From Peristeroidobacter soli (GTDB taxonomy: Bacteria; Pseudomonadota; Gammaproteobacteria; Steroidobacterales; Steroidobacteraceae): a stretch of 64,000 bases of DNA. Position numbers and translations under genes: made by a program. Within the stretch, counting starts at the first letter, position 1, and every line of letters starts with the position of its first letter. Below, one piece after another: positions 25,279 through 33,335 of the stretch. Under the pieces are notes generated by a model. The model was given only the letters and a program-made list of their open reading frames with translations. It was not told where the DNA came from and searched no databases. The stretch spans positions 124,001-188,000 of the forward strand of contig NZ_RYEV01000009.1 in assembly GCF_004138485.1 (NCBI RefSeq), in the 5' to 3' direction.

Positions 25279-26661
25279 CTACGCCGCCCTCAGATTCGCA
25301 GGACGCCTGCTCGTCCAATCCGTGGCTCGCTGGTAGGCGTTTGCTATCCGATAGACGCCCCGCTCATCGAAGTAGTTGCCGACGATCTGCAAGGACAGCG
25401 GCAGGCCCGCGGAACTGAATCCTGCCGGCACGGCAATCGCCGGATGTCCGGTGACACTGAATGGATGACGACAATGTCTCGCCAACGCGCGAGTCTTCGC
25501 CGCGCTATCGCTCAGCGGATAGGCCGGGTCCAGATTGGTAGCCGTGATCGCCGCGTGCAGTCCGTCGAATGCTGCGTTGGTGGCTCTGGTCAAACGGGCT
25601 CGCCAGCGCTGCGCGTCGATATAGTCCGCCGCGGACACGGTCGCACCCGACATGATGCTGGTTCTGGCATGCTCACCGAGCTGCGCAAAACGCTGTGTCA
25701 GCAAGCCGCGAAAGATGGCATAAGCCTCGGAGAACAGGATCAGCGCGCAACAAGCGCTGAACTCTTCTCTCCGAGGTAGACGAATCTCGACGATCTCAGC
25801 CCCCAGCTTCTCCAGCAACGTCGCTGCCTGGTCGAGGGCCGTGACCTGTTCGGGATGAGCTGTCTCATCGCCCGCGTAGAAGTGACGTATGAGCCCGATT
25901 CTCAATCCCACCACACCGCGGTCGAGTGTCTCGATGTAGTTGGTGCGAGCTTTCGCGTTCGTCGCCGTCAGGCTCTGCAACACCAGAGCGTTGTCTCGTA
26001 CGGTTCTCGTCAGCACGCCGACGCAATCGAGACTGTGAGCCAAAGGAATGATGCCGTTGCAACTCAACAGGCCGCGCGTCGGCTTCATTCCAACGACACC
26101 GCAGTTGGCCGCTGGACTTCTGACCGAGCCCCCCGTGTCGGTGCCGATCGCGGCAGGCAACATGCCCGCGGCGACCGCGACCGCGCAGCCGCTGGAGGAA
26201 CCGCCCGCGAAATGATCGTCCGCCCAGGGATTGATCGGCACGGGCCACGGCAGATCGAAGGAAGGACCGCCAATCGACAGTTCGTGCAGGGCGAGCTTGC
26301 CCATCATGACCGATCCAGCATCGATGAGCCGGCGGGTCACCGCCGCATGTGCGTCCGGAATGTTGTTGACGATCGCGGCGGAATTGCCGGTCGTCGGCAT
26401 GCCGGCGTAGTCGATGACGTCCTTCAGGCCGTACGGAATGCCATGCATCGAACCGCGCCACTGACCCGCCATGATTGCAGCTTCAGCGGCTCGAGCATCG
26501 CTCAATGCCTGCTGCGGACTTTGCATCAGGAATGCGTGCAACCGACCGTCGACGGCGGCGGTGTGATCGATCAACGCCTGCGTGTATTCCACTGGCGAGA
26601 GCCTGCGCTGCCGTATCAGCGATCCCGCCGTGGCCAGCGGCATGAAAGGCAGCACGCTCAT
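25279..26661 (-). CDS. Amidase, amidase-signature family (GatA/AtzE-like)
   Basis: 460 residues. The Ser-cisSer-Lys triad is complete: Lys in HGIPYGLKDVIDYAG, cis-Ser in FAGGSSSGCAVAVAAG and the nucleophile Ser in GTDTGGSVRSPAANCG. These enzymes hydrolyse amides to acid and ammonia or amine. The start (ATG 26661) overlaps the stop of a 67-residue gene, an arrangement seen for amidases that need a small GatC/AtzG-like subunit. In this operon it probably cuts an amide exposed after ring opening by the neighbouring amidohydrolase. Confidence 0.92.
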   Translation of the reverse strand: MSVLPFMPLATAGSLIRQRRLSPVEYTQALIDHTAAVDGRLHAFLMQSPQQALSDARAAEAAIMAGQWRGSMHGIPYGLKDVIDYAGMPTTGNSAAIVNNIPDAHAAVTRRLIDAGSVMMGKLALHELSIGGPSFDLPWPVPINPWADDHFAGGSSSGCAVAVAAGMLPAAIGTDTGGSVRSPAANCGVVGMKPTRGLLSCNGIIPLAHSLDCVGVLTRTVRDNALVLQSLTATNAKARTNYIETLDRGVVGLRIGLIRHFYAGDETAHPEQVTALDQAATLLEKLGAEIVEIRLPRREEFSACCALILFSEAYAIFRGLLTQRFAQLGEHARTSIMSGATVSAADYIDAQRWRARLTRATNAAFDGLHAAITATNLDPAYPLSDSAAKTRALARHCRHPFSVTGHPAIAVPAGFSSAGLPLSLQIVGNYFDERGVYRIANAYQRATDWTSRRPANLRAA

Positions 26662-26861
26662 TCCGTCTGCTCCGGTTCGCCCGGCGACATCCAGAATGGC
26701 GCTTCATGCCATTGCAGATCGCGAGGCAAATGCGCGAGCAACGATCGGGTGGCAACGTATCGGCCGCCGATGGCCGTCACGATCCCGGCATCCGGGTCGA
26801 CGAATCCCGCATCCGTGGCCAACCGTCGATACAATTGCTGCTCGATGCGTTCGTCTTCCAT
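26658..26861 (-). CDS. Small protein upstream of amidase, possible AtzG/GatC-like subunit
   Basis: 67 residues from the ATG at 26861, with CAGG upstream; in-frame starts at 26882 (ATG) and 26888 (GTG) would add 7 or 9 residues. It is mostly helical (EQQLYRRLATDAG, VATRSLLAHLP) and ends with an acidic, Pro-containing tail (HEAPFWMSPGEPEQTE), much like the C-terminal tails of GatC and AtzG proteins. Those hold the linked amidase in an active shape. It overlaps the amidase by ATGA. The assignment rests on size, position and tail shape, not clear sequence identity. Confidence 0.6.
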   Translation of the reverse strand: MEDERIEQQLYRRLATDAGFVDPDAGIVTAIGGRYVATRSLLAHLPRDLQWHEAPFWMSPGEPEQTE

Positions 26862-26891
26862 TGGGATACCTGCTGACGCCATCCCCACGCG

Positions 26892-28331
26892 TCAGCGCCG
26901 ACCCGCCCGGATATGCTCCGGTATCGAGCGGTGCAGATACCTGCCGCCCGCGGCCGGGATGAATAGTTCACCGCGCTCCATCACGACCGCTCCCCTGAGC
27001 ACGGTGACGATGGGCCATGCATGGATCTCGTGACCTTCCCAGGGCGAGTACTGGGCCTGATACAAATCCTGCCTGGCGAGTGTGCCGCGCCGGTTCGGAT
27101 CGAGAATGACGATATCCGCGTCGCTGCCGGGCAGCAGCACGCCCTTGCGCGGATAGAGCCCCATGATCCTGGCTGCATCCGTCGCGACCAGATCGACGAA
27201 TCTTTCTAAAGAGATTCCTCGTCTCACCACCGCCTCGGTGTACATGACGGCGATGCGCGGCTCGACGCCGCTGAAACCGCCGACGGTGTCGACGATCTGC
27301 GCACCCGCAGTCTTCTGCTGCAGCGAGCAGCAGATGTCATCCGTCGCCAGCGTCTGAATCGTGCCGTCCGCCACGCCATCCCAAAGCGCATCCTGGTCCT
27401 GCTGGGATTTCAAAGATGGGTAGGTGTGATAGATCTGGCCATCGGGCCGCAGATAATCATCGGCAGTGAAGCGCAGATACTGTGGCAAGGTCTCGGCGTA
27501 AACCGGTAGCGACCTGGCTTGCGCCTCACGCACTGCCTGCACACCTGTGCTCGCCGAGACATGCATCATGTACAGCGCCGTGCCGGGGACATTCTCCGCC
27601 AGCCGCAACACCTGGCGAAAGCTCAAATCCTCCGAGAGCCGGCTATGCACTTGCGCGAGATGCTTGAAATGCCCCTGGCCCTGCGCCATGAGCTTGGCAG
27701 TCATGTGCATGACCAGCTCATCGTCTTCGGCGTGCACGACTCCCAAGCCGCCCGCTTTGGCGAGCACCTGGAAGATCTCCCACAGGTCGCCGGTGTCGAT
27801 CTTGGCCCCGCTCCACTGCGGCAGGATGTTCGTCGTGAACATTTTCACCGTCGGATACCCGGCTCGGATCGCCTCGGCGAGTTCATCCAGGGTCCGCTGC
27901 GACGGATCCGAATGCATCATCAGGTGATAAGCGTAGTCGCAGGGGCATTTGTTGGAAAAGTCGGCATCGCGGGCGCGGATGCAAGTCTCGATGCTGTCGG
28001 TCGCCGTCACGCGAGCGAAATCGATGAGCGTAGTCGTTCCGCCATGTAATGCCGCGCGGCCAACGTGATCGGTGCCCTGAGATCTCGGTCGTTCCGAGCC
28101 GCTGCTGTGACCAATGGGCCAGTACATGTGCACGTGAGGATCGATGCCGCCGGGCATGACGATCATTCCGGTGGCATCGATCCGCCGCTCCGCCTGGCAC
28201 TCCACGAGGGATCGCGGCGGAAAGATGCCCGCGATTCTCTCACCCGCGATGGCCACGTCTGCGATATTCGAACCGCTCGGCGTGACGACCTTGCCATTGG
28301 AGATGATCAGGCGATACATCGCGTGCTGCAT
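26892..28331 (-). CDS. Dihydropyrimidinase / hydantoinase-type amidohydrolase
   Basis: 479 residues from the ATG at 28331 (a second ATG at 28319 is possible). The metal-site residues of the cyclic amidohydrolases are seen in order: HVH in GGIDPHVHMYW, the Lys to be carboxylated in YPTVKMFTT, His in LGVVHAEDDE, His in LYMMHVSAS and Asp in LATDDICC. A C-terminal beta-sandwich part (SDADIVILDPNRRGTL) follows. Members open cyclic amides such as dihydrouracil, hydantoin or cyclic imides. It lies six bases after the CoA-transferase and before the small protein-amidase pair, pointing to stepwise hydrolysis of a cyclic amide or ureide. Confidence 0.88.
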   Translation of the reverse strand: MQHAMYRLIISNGKVVTPSGSNIADVAIAGERIAGIFPPRSLVECQAERRIDATGMIVMPGGIDPHVHMYWPIGHSSGSERPRSQGTDHVGRAALHGGTTTLIDFARVTATDSIETCIRARDADFSNKCPCDYAYHLMMHSDPSQRTLDELAEAIRAGYPTVKMFTTNILPQWSGAKIDTGDLWEIFQVLAKAGGLGVVHAEDDELVMHMTAKLMAQGQGHFKHLAQVHSRLSEDLSFRQVLRLAENVPGTALYMMHVSASTGVQAVREAQARSLPVYAETLPQYLRFTADDYLRPDGQIYHTYPSLKSQQDQDALWDGVADGTIQTLATDDICCSLQQKTAGAQIVDTVGGFSGVEPRIAVMYTEAVVRRGISLERFVDLVATDAARIMGLYPRKGVLLPGSDADIVILDPNRRGTLARQDLYQAQYSPWEGHEIHAWPIVTVLRGAVVMERGELFIPAAGGRYLHRSIPEHIRAGRR

Positions 28332-28336
28332 GACAT

Positions 28337-29593
28337 TCAGATGACTCCCTCGGCAGCGAGCCGGCTCAGTTCCTCGCGGTCCAGCTCCAACATCTCGCCG
28401 AAGATCGCGGTGTTGGATGCCCCGAGCGATTCGCTAGGAATGGCAGGCTCGCGCATGCTGCCGTGAAAGCGTAAGGGACTGCCCGGCAGCACGACTCTGC
28501 CGAGCTCCGGATGATCGATCCATTCGAGCATGCCGCGCTCGTGCATGTGCCGATCGTTGACCACCTCGGGCAACTCCCGCACCGGGCTACAGATGAACTT
28601 GTATTCAACGGAAAGCTCCGCGAGCTGTTTGCGACTCTTGGTTGCCGTCCATGCCGCGACGACAGCGTCGGTCTCGTCCATGTTGGCAACCCGCCGCGCG
28701 TTGTCCGAGAAGCGCGAGTCGGTGGCGAGATCCGGCCTGCCCATCGCATCGGTCAATCCCCGCCAATGACTCTCCAACTGGCAGATCAATGCGACGTGGC
28801 CGTCGGCGCAGGAATAAACATTGTAGGGCGCGACCGATAGGCCGCCGTGACGATTGCCGGTGCGCGCCGCGCCCTTGCCGCCACTGCTGTACAACATGCC
28901 GAGATTGGAAGCCAAAGTGGGAAACACGGCTTCGAGCATCGCCACCTCTACCAGCCGGCCTTGCCCACTGCGCTCCCGATCGAACAGCGCAGTCACCACG
29001 GCTCCGTAGAGATGCACGCCGCTGATGATGTCGGCGAATGCCACGCCGGATTTCAGCGGTCCACCGTCCGCGAAACCCGTGACGCTCATGGCGCCGCTCG
29101 CCGCTTGAATCGTCAGGTCCATCGCCAATTGCTCGCGATCCGGCCCGGACAGACCGAACCCGGTGCCCGAGGCATAGATCAGCCTCGGATTCATGGCCCG
29201 CAGTACCGGCCAACCCACACCGAGCCTGTCCAGCACGCCGGGCGCGAAATTTTCGATCAGCACGTCGGCCCGTCGCACCAGCCGGAGCAGCAGATCGCGG
29301 CCGCGTTCCGTCTTGAGATTGATCGTGACGCAGCGCTTGTTCGCGTTCAGCATACAAAACGGCAGCGATGCACCCCGCCCCACGGTGGAGCGACGACGAG
29401 CCGGCTCTCCGGCAGGTGGTTCGACCTTGATCACCGTCGCGCCGGCCTTCGCCATCAGGAACGTTGCATACGGTCCCAAATAGATCTGACCGAGATCCAC
29501 CACGACGACGCCATGCAGCGGCAGCGCGCGAGGCGGCCCGTCGCTCGTCGCACCCACGGACGTATCGTCAGAAGCAGTGTCGCTTCCACTCAT
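28337..29593 (-). CDS. Family III (CaiB/BaiF) CoA-transferase, first copy
   Basis: About 418 residues from the ATG at 29593, which overlaps the DUF35 stop. After an 18-residue acidic lead, the family start reads LHGVVVVDLGQIYLGPYATF, then AGATVIKVEPPAGEPAR, IENFAPGVLDRLG and YASGTGFGLSGP. The nucleophilic Asp is in LAMDLTIQAASGAM. These enzymes move CoA from one acyl-CoA to a free acid through an Asp-anhydride. It should activate an acid of the pathway, or pass CoA from product to substrate. A second, different copy is at 34665. Confidence 0.9.
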   Translation of the reverse strand: MSGSDTASDDTSVGATSDGPPRALPLHGVVVVDLGQIYLGPYATFLMAKAGATVIKVEPPAGEPARRRSTVGRGASLPFCMLNANKRCVTINLKTERGRDLLLRLVRRADVLIENFAPGVLDRLGVGWPVLRAMNPRLIYASGTGFGLSGPDREQLAMDLTIQAASGAMSVTGFADGGPLKSGVAFADIISGVHLYGAVVTALFDRERSGQGRLVEVAMLEAVFPTLASNLGMLYSSGGKGAARTGNRHGGLSVAPYNVYSCADGHVALICQLESHWRGLTDAMGRPDLATDSRFSDNARRVANMDETDAVVAAWTATKSRKQLAELSVEYKFICSPVRELPEVVNDRHMHERGMLEWIDHPELGRVVLPGSPLRFHGSMREPAIPSESLGASNTAIFGEMLELDREELSRLAAEGVI

Positions 29594-30012
29594 TTGTATC
29601 TTCCGTCCCGCGCAGTCGAAGGAGTGAACAGCGGCACGTCCACCGATCGTCGTCGGGTCACCTGCAAGCTGAGCTCCTGATCGATCCTCAGCTGCTCCGG
29701 ATCGTCGACGCCGACGATGTTGCTGATCAAACGCGGACCTTCCCGCAACTCGATCAGCCCGACGGTGTACGGAATCGAGTCCGCAAAGGCCGGCACGAAC
29801 GCGTGGTGATACACCACCCAGCTCACGAGCTTCGCGGCCCCACACGCGTCCAGCCGATCGATGCGATTCCCCAGACATCCCGGGCACTCGGTTCTCTCTG
29901 GAAGCCAGCAGTGCGCACAATCGCGGCAGCGCTGATAAGTGAGCTTGCCATCGCGTAGCGCGTGGTACGCCGCCACGTGCTCGGACTCGGGCCCTGCTGA
30001 ATCTGCTTGCAT
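29590..30012 (-). CDS. DUF35 OB-fold protein with zinc ribbon, thiolase partner
   Basis: 140 residues. The rubredoxin-like zinc ribbon is CRDCAHCWLPERTECPGC near residues 29-46, followed by an OB-fold (KLVSWVVYHHAFVPAF, YTVGLIEL, LISNIVGV). DUF35 proteins bind acyl-CoA and pair with SCP-2-type thiolases or aldolases, for example the ChsH2-Ltp2 system of steroid side-chain cleavage. The gene sits six bases after the thiolase-like gene, the usual arrangement for such pairs. Confidence 0.88.
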   Translation of the reverse strand: MQADSAGPESEHVAAYHALRDGKLTYQRCRDCAHCWLPERTECPGCLGNRIDRLDACGAAKLVSWVVYHHAFVPAFADSIPYTVGLIELREGPRLISNIVGVDDPEQLRIDQELSLQVTRRRSVDVPLFTPSTARDGRYK

Positions 30013-30017
30013 GATCT

Positions 30018-31145
30018 TCAGTTACCCAGAATCAACGTGGAGTGAGTGTGCATGACGCCCCCCTGGTTGCTGATCACGCAGGTCTTCGCGTTCGGCACTT
30101 GTGTAACGGCGTCGCCGCGCATCTGACGCACGCCTTCGATGATGAGCTGCATGCCCGGCATACCGGTTTCGGCCAGCAACCCGCCAGCGGTATTGATCGG
30201 CAGACGGCCGCCGACTTCCAGAGCGCCGTCCTCGACGAATCGGCCGCTCTGCCCCGGCTTGCAGAAGCCGTAATCTTCCAGCGTCATCAGCACGACGATC
30301 GAAAAGCAGTCGTAGAGTTGCGCGACGTCGATGTCGGCGGGCTTCAGCCCAGCCATCGCGAATGCGGTCGCCGCCGAGGATGACGCCATGGTCGAGGTGA
30401 GCCTCGGACGTTGCGCGATATCCAGCGACGTTTGTCCTTGTCCGAAGCCGAGAATGGGCACCGGCCGTTGCACTTTCAGCTCGCGAGCCCGCCTGGCGCT
30501 CATCACCACCACACTTGCGGCACCGTCGCTGACCAGCGCGCAGTCGTCCCGTCGCAATGGCGAGACGAGATAGTCACGCGCCAGGTACTCATCCAGCGTG
30601 ATCGGCTTGTTGCGTAGTTGGGCGTTGCTATTGGCGGCGGCGTTTCTGCGGCTGTTCACCACGACCGCGCCGAGATGCTCGGGTCGCGTGCCTAACTCGC
30701 TCATGTGCCGACGCGCGACCATCGCATACCCGGCTGGCACACCGCCCCAACCAAACAACGCGCCTTCGCCCCGGGCGCGACTGTAGACACTTCGATCGCC
30801 CGTCTTGGGATTGTCGGCGAACGTGACGACCGCGATCTCGCATTGACCATGCTCGATGGCCATCGCTGCATAGCCGATCAAGCTGGCGTTGGCCGCCCCG
30901 CCCTGATCCCACACGCCGCCCACTCTCGGGCTGATGCCCAGGGACTCCGCCAGCCTCTGTCCATATAGAAGTTCCGGAGCCGACGTCGGTCCTTTCACCA
31001 GCAAGGCATCGACGTCCGATTTACAGATATTTGCATCGTACAAGGCATTGCGAACCGCCTCGGCATGCAGGGAGTGCGTGGAGCGGCCCGGCAGCGATCC
31101 GTATTTGGTGTGACCGACACCGGCGATGACGTATTTACCGCGCAT
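30018..31145 (-). CDS. SCP-2-type thiolase-like protein, no classical nucleophilic Cys
   Basis: About 375 residues from the ATG at 31145, two bases after the crotonase stop. The start MRGKYVIAGVGHTKYG and the segments VDALLVKGP, DDCALVSDGAASVVVMS, LYDCFSIVVLMTLEDYGFC and VISNQGGVMHTHSTLILG are typical of SCP-x-type thiolases. Where classical thiolases have the acyl-accepting Cys (NxxCSSG), this has DQGGAANASLIG, so it cannot use the normal mechanism. With its DUF35 partner it resembles the Ltp2-type retro-aldolases, which cleave a beta-hydroxyacyl-CoA side chain. The C-C lyase role is inference. Confidence 0.87.
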   Translation of the reverse strand: MRGKYVIAGVGHTKYGSLPGRSTHSLHAEAVRNALYDANICKSDVDALLVKGPTSAPELLYGQRLAESLGISPRVGGVWDQGGAANASLIGYAAMAIEHGQCEIAVVTFADNPKTGDRSVYSRARGEGALFGWGGVPAGYAMVARRHMSELGTRPEHLGAVVVNSRRNAAANSNAQLRNKPITLDEYLARDYLVSPLRRDDCALVSDGAASVVVMSARRARELKVQRPVPILGFGQGQTSLDIAQRPRLTSTMASSSAATAFAMAGLKPADIDVAQLYDCFSIVVLMTLEDYGFCKPGQSGRFVEDGALEVGGRLPINTAGGLLAETGMPGMQLIIEGVRQMRGDAVTQVPNAKTCVISNQGGVMHTHSTLILGN

Positions 31146-31147
31146 GT

Positions 31148-31921
31148 TCAGGACGCCGTGAACTTCGGTTCGCGCTTTTCCTTGAACGCCGCCTGTCCTT
31201 CCTTTGCATCCTCGGTTTGCAGCAGCGTTCGACCGACCAGTTGCTCCATTCGCAGGCCTGCCGCCAGATCCATGTCGCGACTGCGAATCGCCAGCTCCTT
31301 GGTCGCCTGGACCGCGAGCGGCGCATTCTTGGCAATCCGCTCCGCGATCGCGCGCGCCTCGACCATGAGACTTTCTCGGCTGGTGACGCGATTGATCAAC
31401 CCCCATCGCAACGCTGTCTGCGCGTCGATTGCGTCTCCGGTAAGGAGCATTTCCATTGCAATCGCATGAGGCAACTGGTGGACCACCCGTTGCGTGCCGC
31501 CATTCGCTGCGATGACGCCACGCTTGACCTCGGCCAGGCTGAAGGTGGCGCTCGCGACGGCCAGCCGGATATCGGTGGCGAGCATCAAAGTAACGCCGCC
31601 GCCGATACAGAAGCCGTTGATGGCACTGATGACGGGCTTCCATACCTCCAGGCCGCGATTCAGCAACTGATCTTTCTGGGTCAGCCACTGCTCGGCCCAG
31701 TGAAAGTCGCGCGACAAGTAGGACTTGATGTCCGCACCGGCCGTGAACGACTTCTCACCCGCTCCGGTGATGATCGCCACGCGAATCTCCGGATCGTCGC
31801 GCACTCTCGTCCAGGCCTGCGACAACAGACGGTAGTGCTCCGCGTCCATCGCATTGAGGCGCTCGGGCCGGTTGATGGTGATGGTGGCAATATGCTGCGA
31901 GAGTTCGATGTCGATGGCCAT
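31148..31921 (-). CDS. Crotonase-superfamily protein (enoyl-CoA hydratase/isomerase)
   Basis: 257 residues. Family segments: ITINRPERLNAMDAEHYRLL, the oxyanion-hole run SFTAGADIKSYL, GFCIGGGVTLMLATDIRLA and LAEVKRGVIAANGGTQRVV. The first hydratase glutamate is replaced (GGGVT instead of GGGCE), while the second (LAEV) is kept. One acidic residue is typical of isomerases and some dehydratases of the superfamily. It lies three bases after the acyl-CoA dehydrogenase gene and probably acts on the enoyl-CoA made by it. Confidence 0.88.
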   Translation of the reverse strand: MAIDIELSQHIATITINRPERLNAMDAEHYRLLSQAWTRVRDDPEIRVAIITGAGEKSFTAGADIKSYLSRDFHWAEQWLTQKDQLLNRGLEVWKPVISAINGFCIGGGVTLMLATDIRLAVASATFSLAEVKRGVIAANGGTQRVVHQLPHAIAMEMLLTGDAIDAQTALRWGLINRVTSRESLMVEARAIAERIAKNAPLAVQATKELAIRSRDMDLAAGLRMEQLVGRTLLQTEDAKEGQAAFKEKREPKFTAS

Positions 31922-31924
31922 GGC

Positions 31925-33103
31925 TCACCGGTACTGGCTGATGAGGCTGCGGGCGACGACCATGCGTTGCACCTCAGAGGGACCCTCGCCGATGCGACGA
32001 ATACGCAGCTCTCGATACCATCGTTCCAGGGGCAGTTCCTCGGAAACACCGAGCGCACCGAAGATCTGCACACAGCGATCGATCACCCGTCCGGCCGTCT
32101 CGCTGGTGGTGAGCTTTGCGATCGACGCATCCACCCCCGGATCCTGACCAAGATCGGCCTTCCACGCAGCTTGATACGTAAGCAGCCTCGCGGCGCGAAT
32201 TTCTATTTCACTGTCGGCCAGCATCCACTGGATGGCCTGCTTGTCGGCGAGGTACGAACCGAACGTCTTGCGCTCGGTCGACCACTTGACCGCCATATCC
32301 AGCGCTGCCTGTGCGACCCCGAGCGTCGTGATCGAGTAGGGAATGCGCGTTTCCACCAGCCACTTCTTCGCGAGATTGAAGCCTTCGCCCTCCTCGCCCA
32401 GTCGATGCGCGACTGGAATCCGGACATCTTTGAAAGCCACCTCGCAGGGCGACCACGAGCGAATGACCGGAATCGGACGGACGGTCATGCCTTCCGGCCG
32501 GCCATCGACGATGAATGCGGTGATGCCACCGCGCGAGGTATCGTCACCGGTGCGTGCGAAGAGAATGCCCCAGTCCGCTGTGTCCGCCGCAGAGATCCAC
32601 ATCTTGCTGCCGTTCACCACGTAGTGGTCGCCATCGCGAACGGCGCGCGTACGAATCGAGCGCGCCGGGTCGGATCCTCCGGACGCCTCGCTGATAGCCA
32701 CATAGGCCTTCTTGCCCTGAGCCACCGAAGGAATCCCGAATCCTTCTATCTGTTCGCGCGATCCTTCCCAAATGACATTCGGCGGGTCTGCGCCGAAAGC
32801 ACCGCAACCGGCGCTGTACAAGCCCATCTTGCATTGGGCTGTTTGCTCGGCAACCACCGTTTGCGCGAGCAACCCAAGGCCCGCCCCTCCGTATTTGGCG
32901 GGCGTGCGGTAGCACCACAGCCCCATCTCGTCTTTCACTTTCTTCTGCAGGGGCGCCAGCTTTTCCGGCGGCAGCTTGTAGGCATCGTGCTCGACACCGT
33001 CCTCCACCGGCCGCACCTCGGTCGCCATGAACTTGCGGACCGTATCCCGCAGCAGCGCCAGCTCCTGCGGCAACTCCCATGCCCCCAGACTCACATCGTT
33101 CAT
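31925..33103 (-). CDS. Acyl-CoA dehydrogenase (ACAD10/11-like C-terminal type)
   Basis: About 392 residues from the ATG at 33103 (an in-frame start nine codons earlier is less likely). The flavin and substrate segments are clear: YVAISEASGGSDPARSIRT, YVVNGSKMWISAA, FKDVRIPVAHRLGEEGEGFN and, near the C-terminus, QIFGALGVSEELPLERWYR and RIGEGPSEVQRMV, the latter holding the region of the catalytic Glu. It introduces the 2,3-double bond into an acyl-CoA and passes electrons to ETF. It is the first gene of the ten-gene leftward operon, 81 bp behind the ECF-sigma promoter at 33184-33213. Confidence 0.92.
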   Translation of the reverse strand: MNDVSLGAWELPQELALLRDTVRKFMATEVRPVEDGVEHDAYKLPPEKLAPLQKKVKDEMGLWCYRTPAKYGGAGLGLLAQTVVAEQTAQCKMGLYSAGCGAFGADPPNVIWEGSREQIEGFGIPSVAQGKKAYVAISEASGGSDPARSIRTRAVRDGDHYVVNGSKMWISAADTADWGILFARTGDDTSRGGITAFIVDGRPEGMTVRPIPVIRSWSPCEVAFKDVRIPVAHRLGEEGEGFNLAKKWLVETRIPYSITTLGVAQAALDMAVKWSTERKTFGSYLADKQAIQWMLADSEIEIRAARLLTYQAAWKADLGQDPGVDASIAKLTTSETAGRVIDRCVQIFGALGVSEELPLERWYRELRIRRIGEGPSEVQRMVVARSLISQYR

Positions 33104-33183
33104 AGATAACTCTCGATCCACCTTGCGCAATGTTTTTTATGGCGGCTCGTCCAGCGAGCAGCCGCGACACTCTGTGACGCTCT

Positions 33184-33213
33184 TAAAGAGTGTCGTCGCT
33201 CGAGAATCCGCAA
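33184..33213 (-). promoter_or_regulatory. ECF-sigma promoter of the leftward ten-gene operon (TTRCGG-N17-CTCTTTA)
   Basis: Minus strand: TTGCGG (33213-33208), 17 bases, CTCTTTA (33190-33184), ending 81 bp before the acyl-CoA dehydrogenase ATG. The -35 box differs by one base from the other four copies. It is back to back with the promoter at 33248-33277, which creates the inverted repeat ACACTCTTTA/TAAAGAGTGT seen here. Confidence 0.8.
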
Positions 33214-33247
33214 AGCGCCCCGGCTCGATCGGCCACCGCCCCACCGA

Positions 33248-33277
33248 TTACGGCTCTCGACCGGCAAACACTCTTTA
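33248..33277 (+). promoter_or_regulatory. ECF-sigma promoter of the MFS / CoA-transferase pair (TTRCGG-N17-CTCTTTA)
   Basis: Plus strand: TTACGG (33248-33253), 17 bases, CTCTTTA (33271-33277), 58 bp before the permease ATG at 33336. It shares boxes and spacing with four other start points and is divergent from the copy at 33184-33213, 35 bp away. Confidence 0.85.
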
Positions 33278-33335
33278 GCAGAACGACGTGGCCGGGCCGG
33301 CTGCGCCCTGTGAACACACTGCGCGAGAGTTGCCC

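Noticed and set aside
33166-33277. Inverted repeats GACACTCT/AGAGTGTC and ACACTCTTTA/TAAAGAGTGT in the divergent intergenic region, first read as a repressor operator
   Set aside because: The longer repeat is explained by two back-to-back copies of the ECF promoter -10 box. The shorter one is partly contained in it, and no regulator gene is adjacent.
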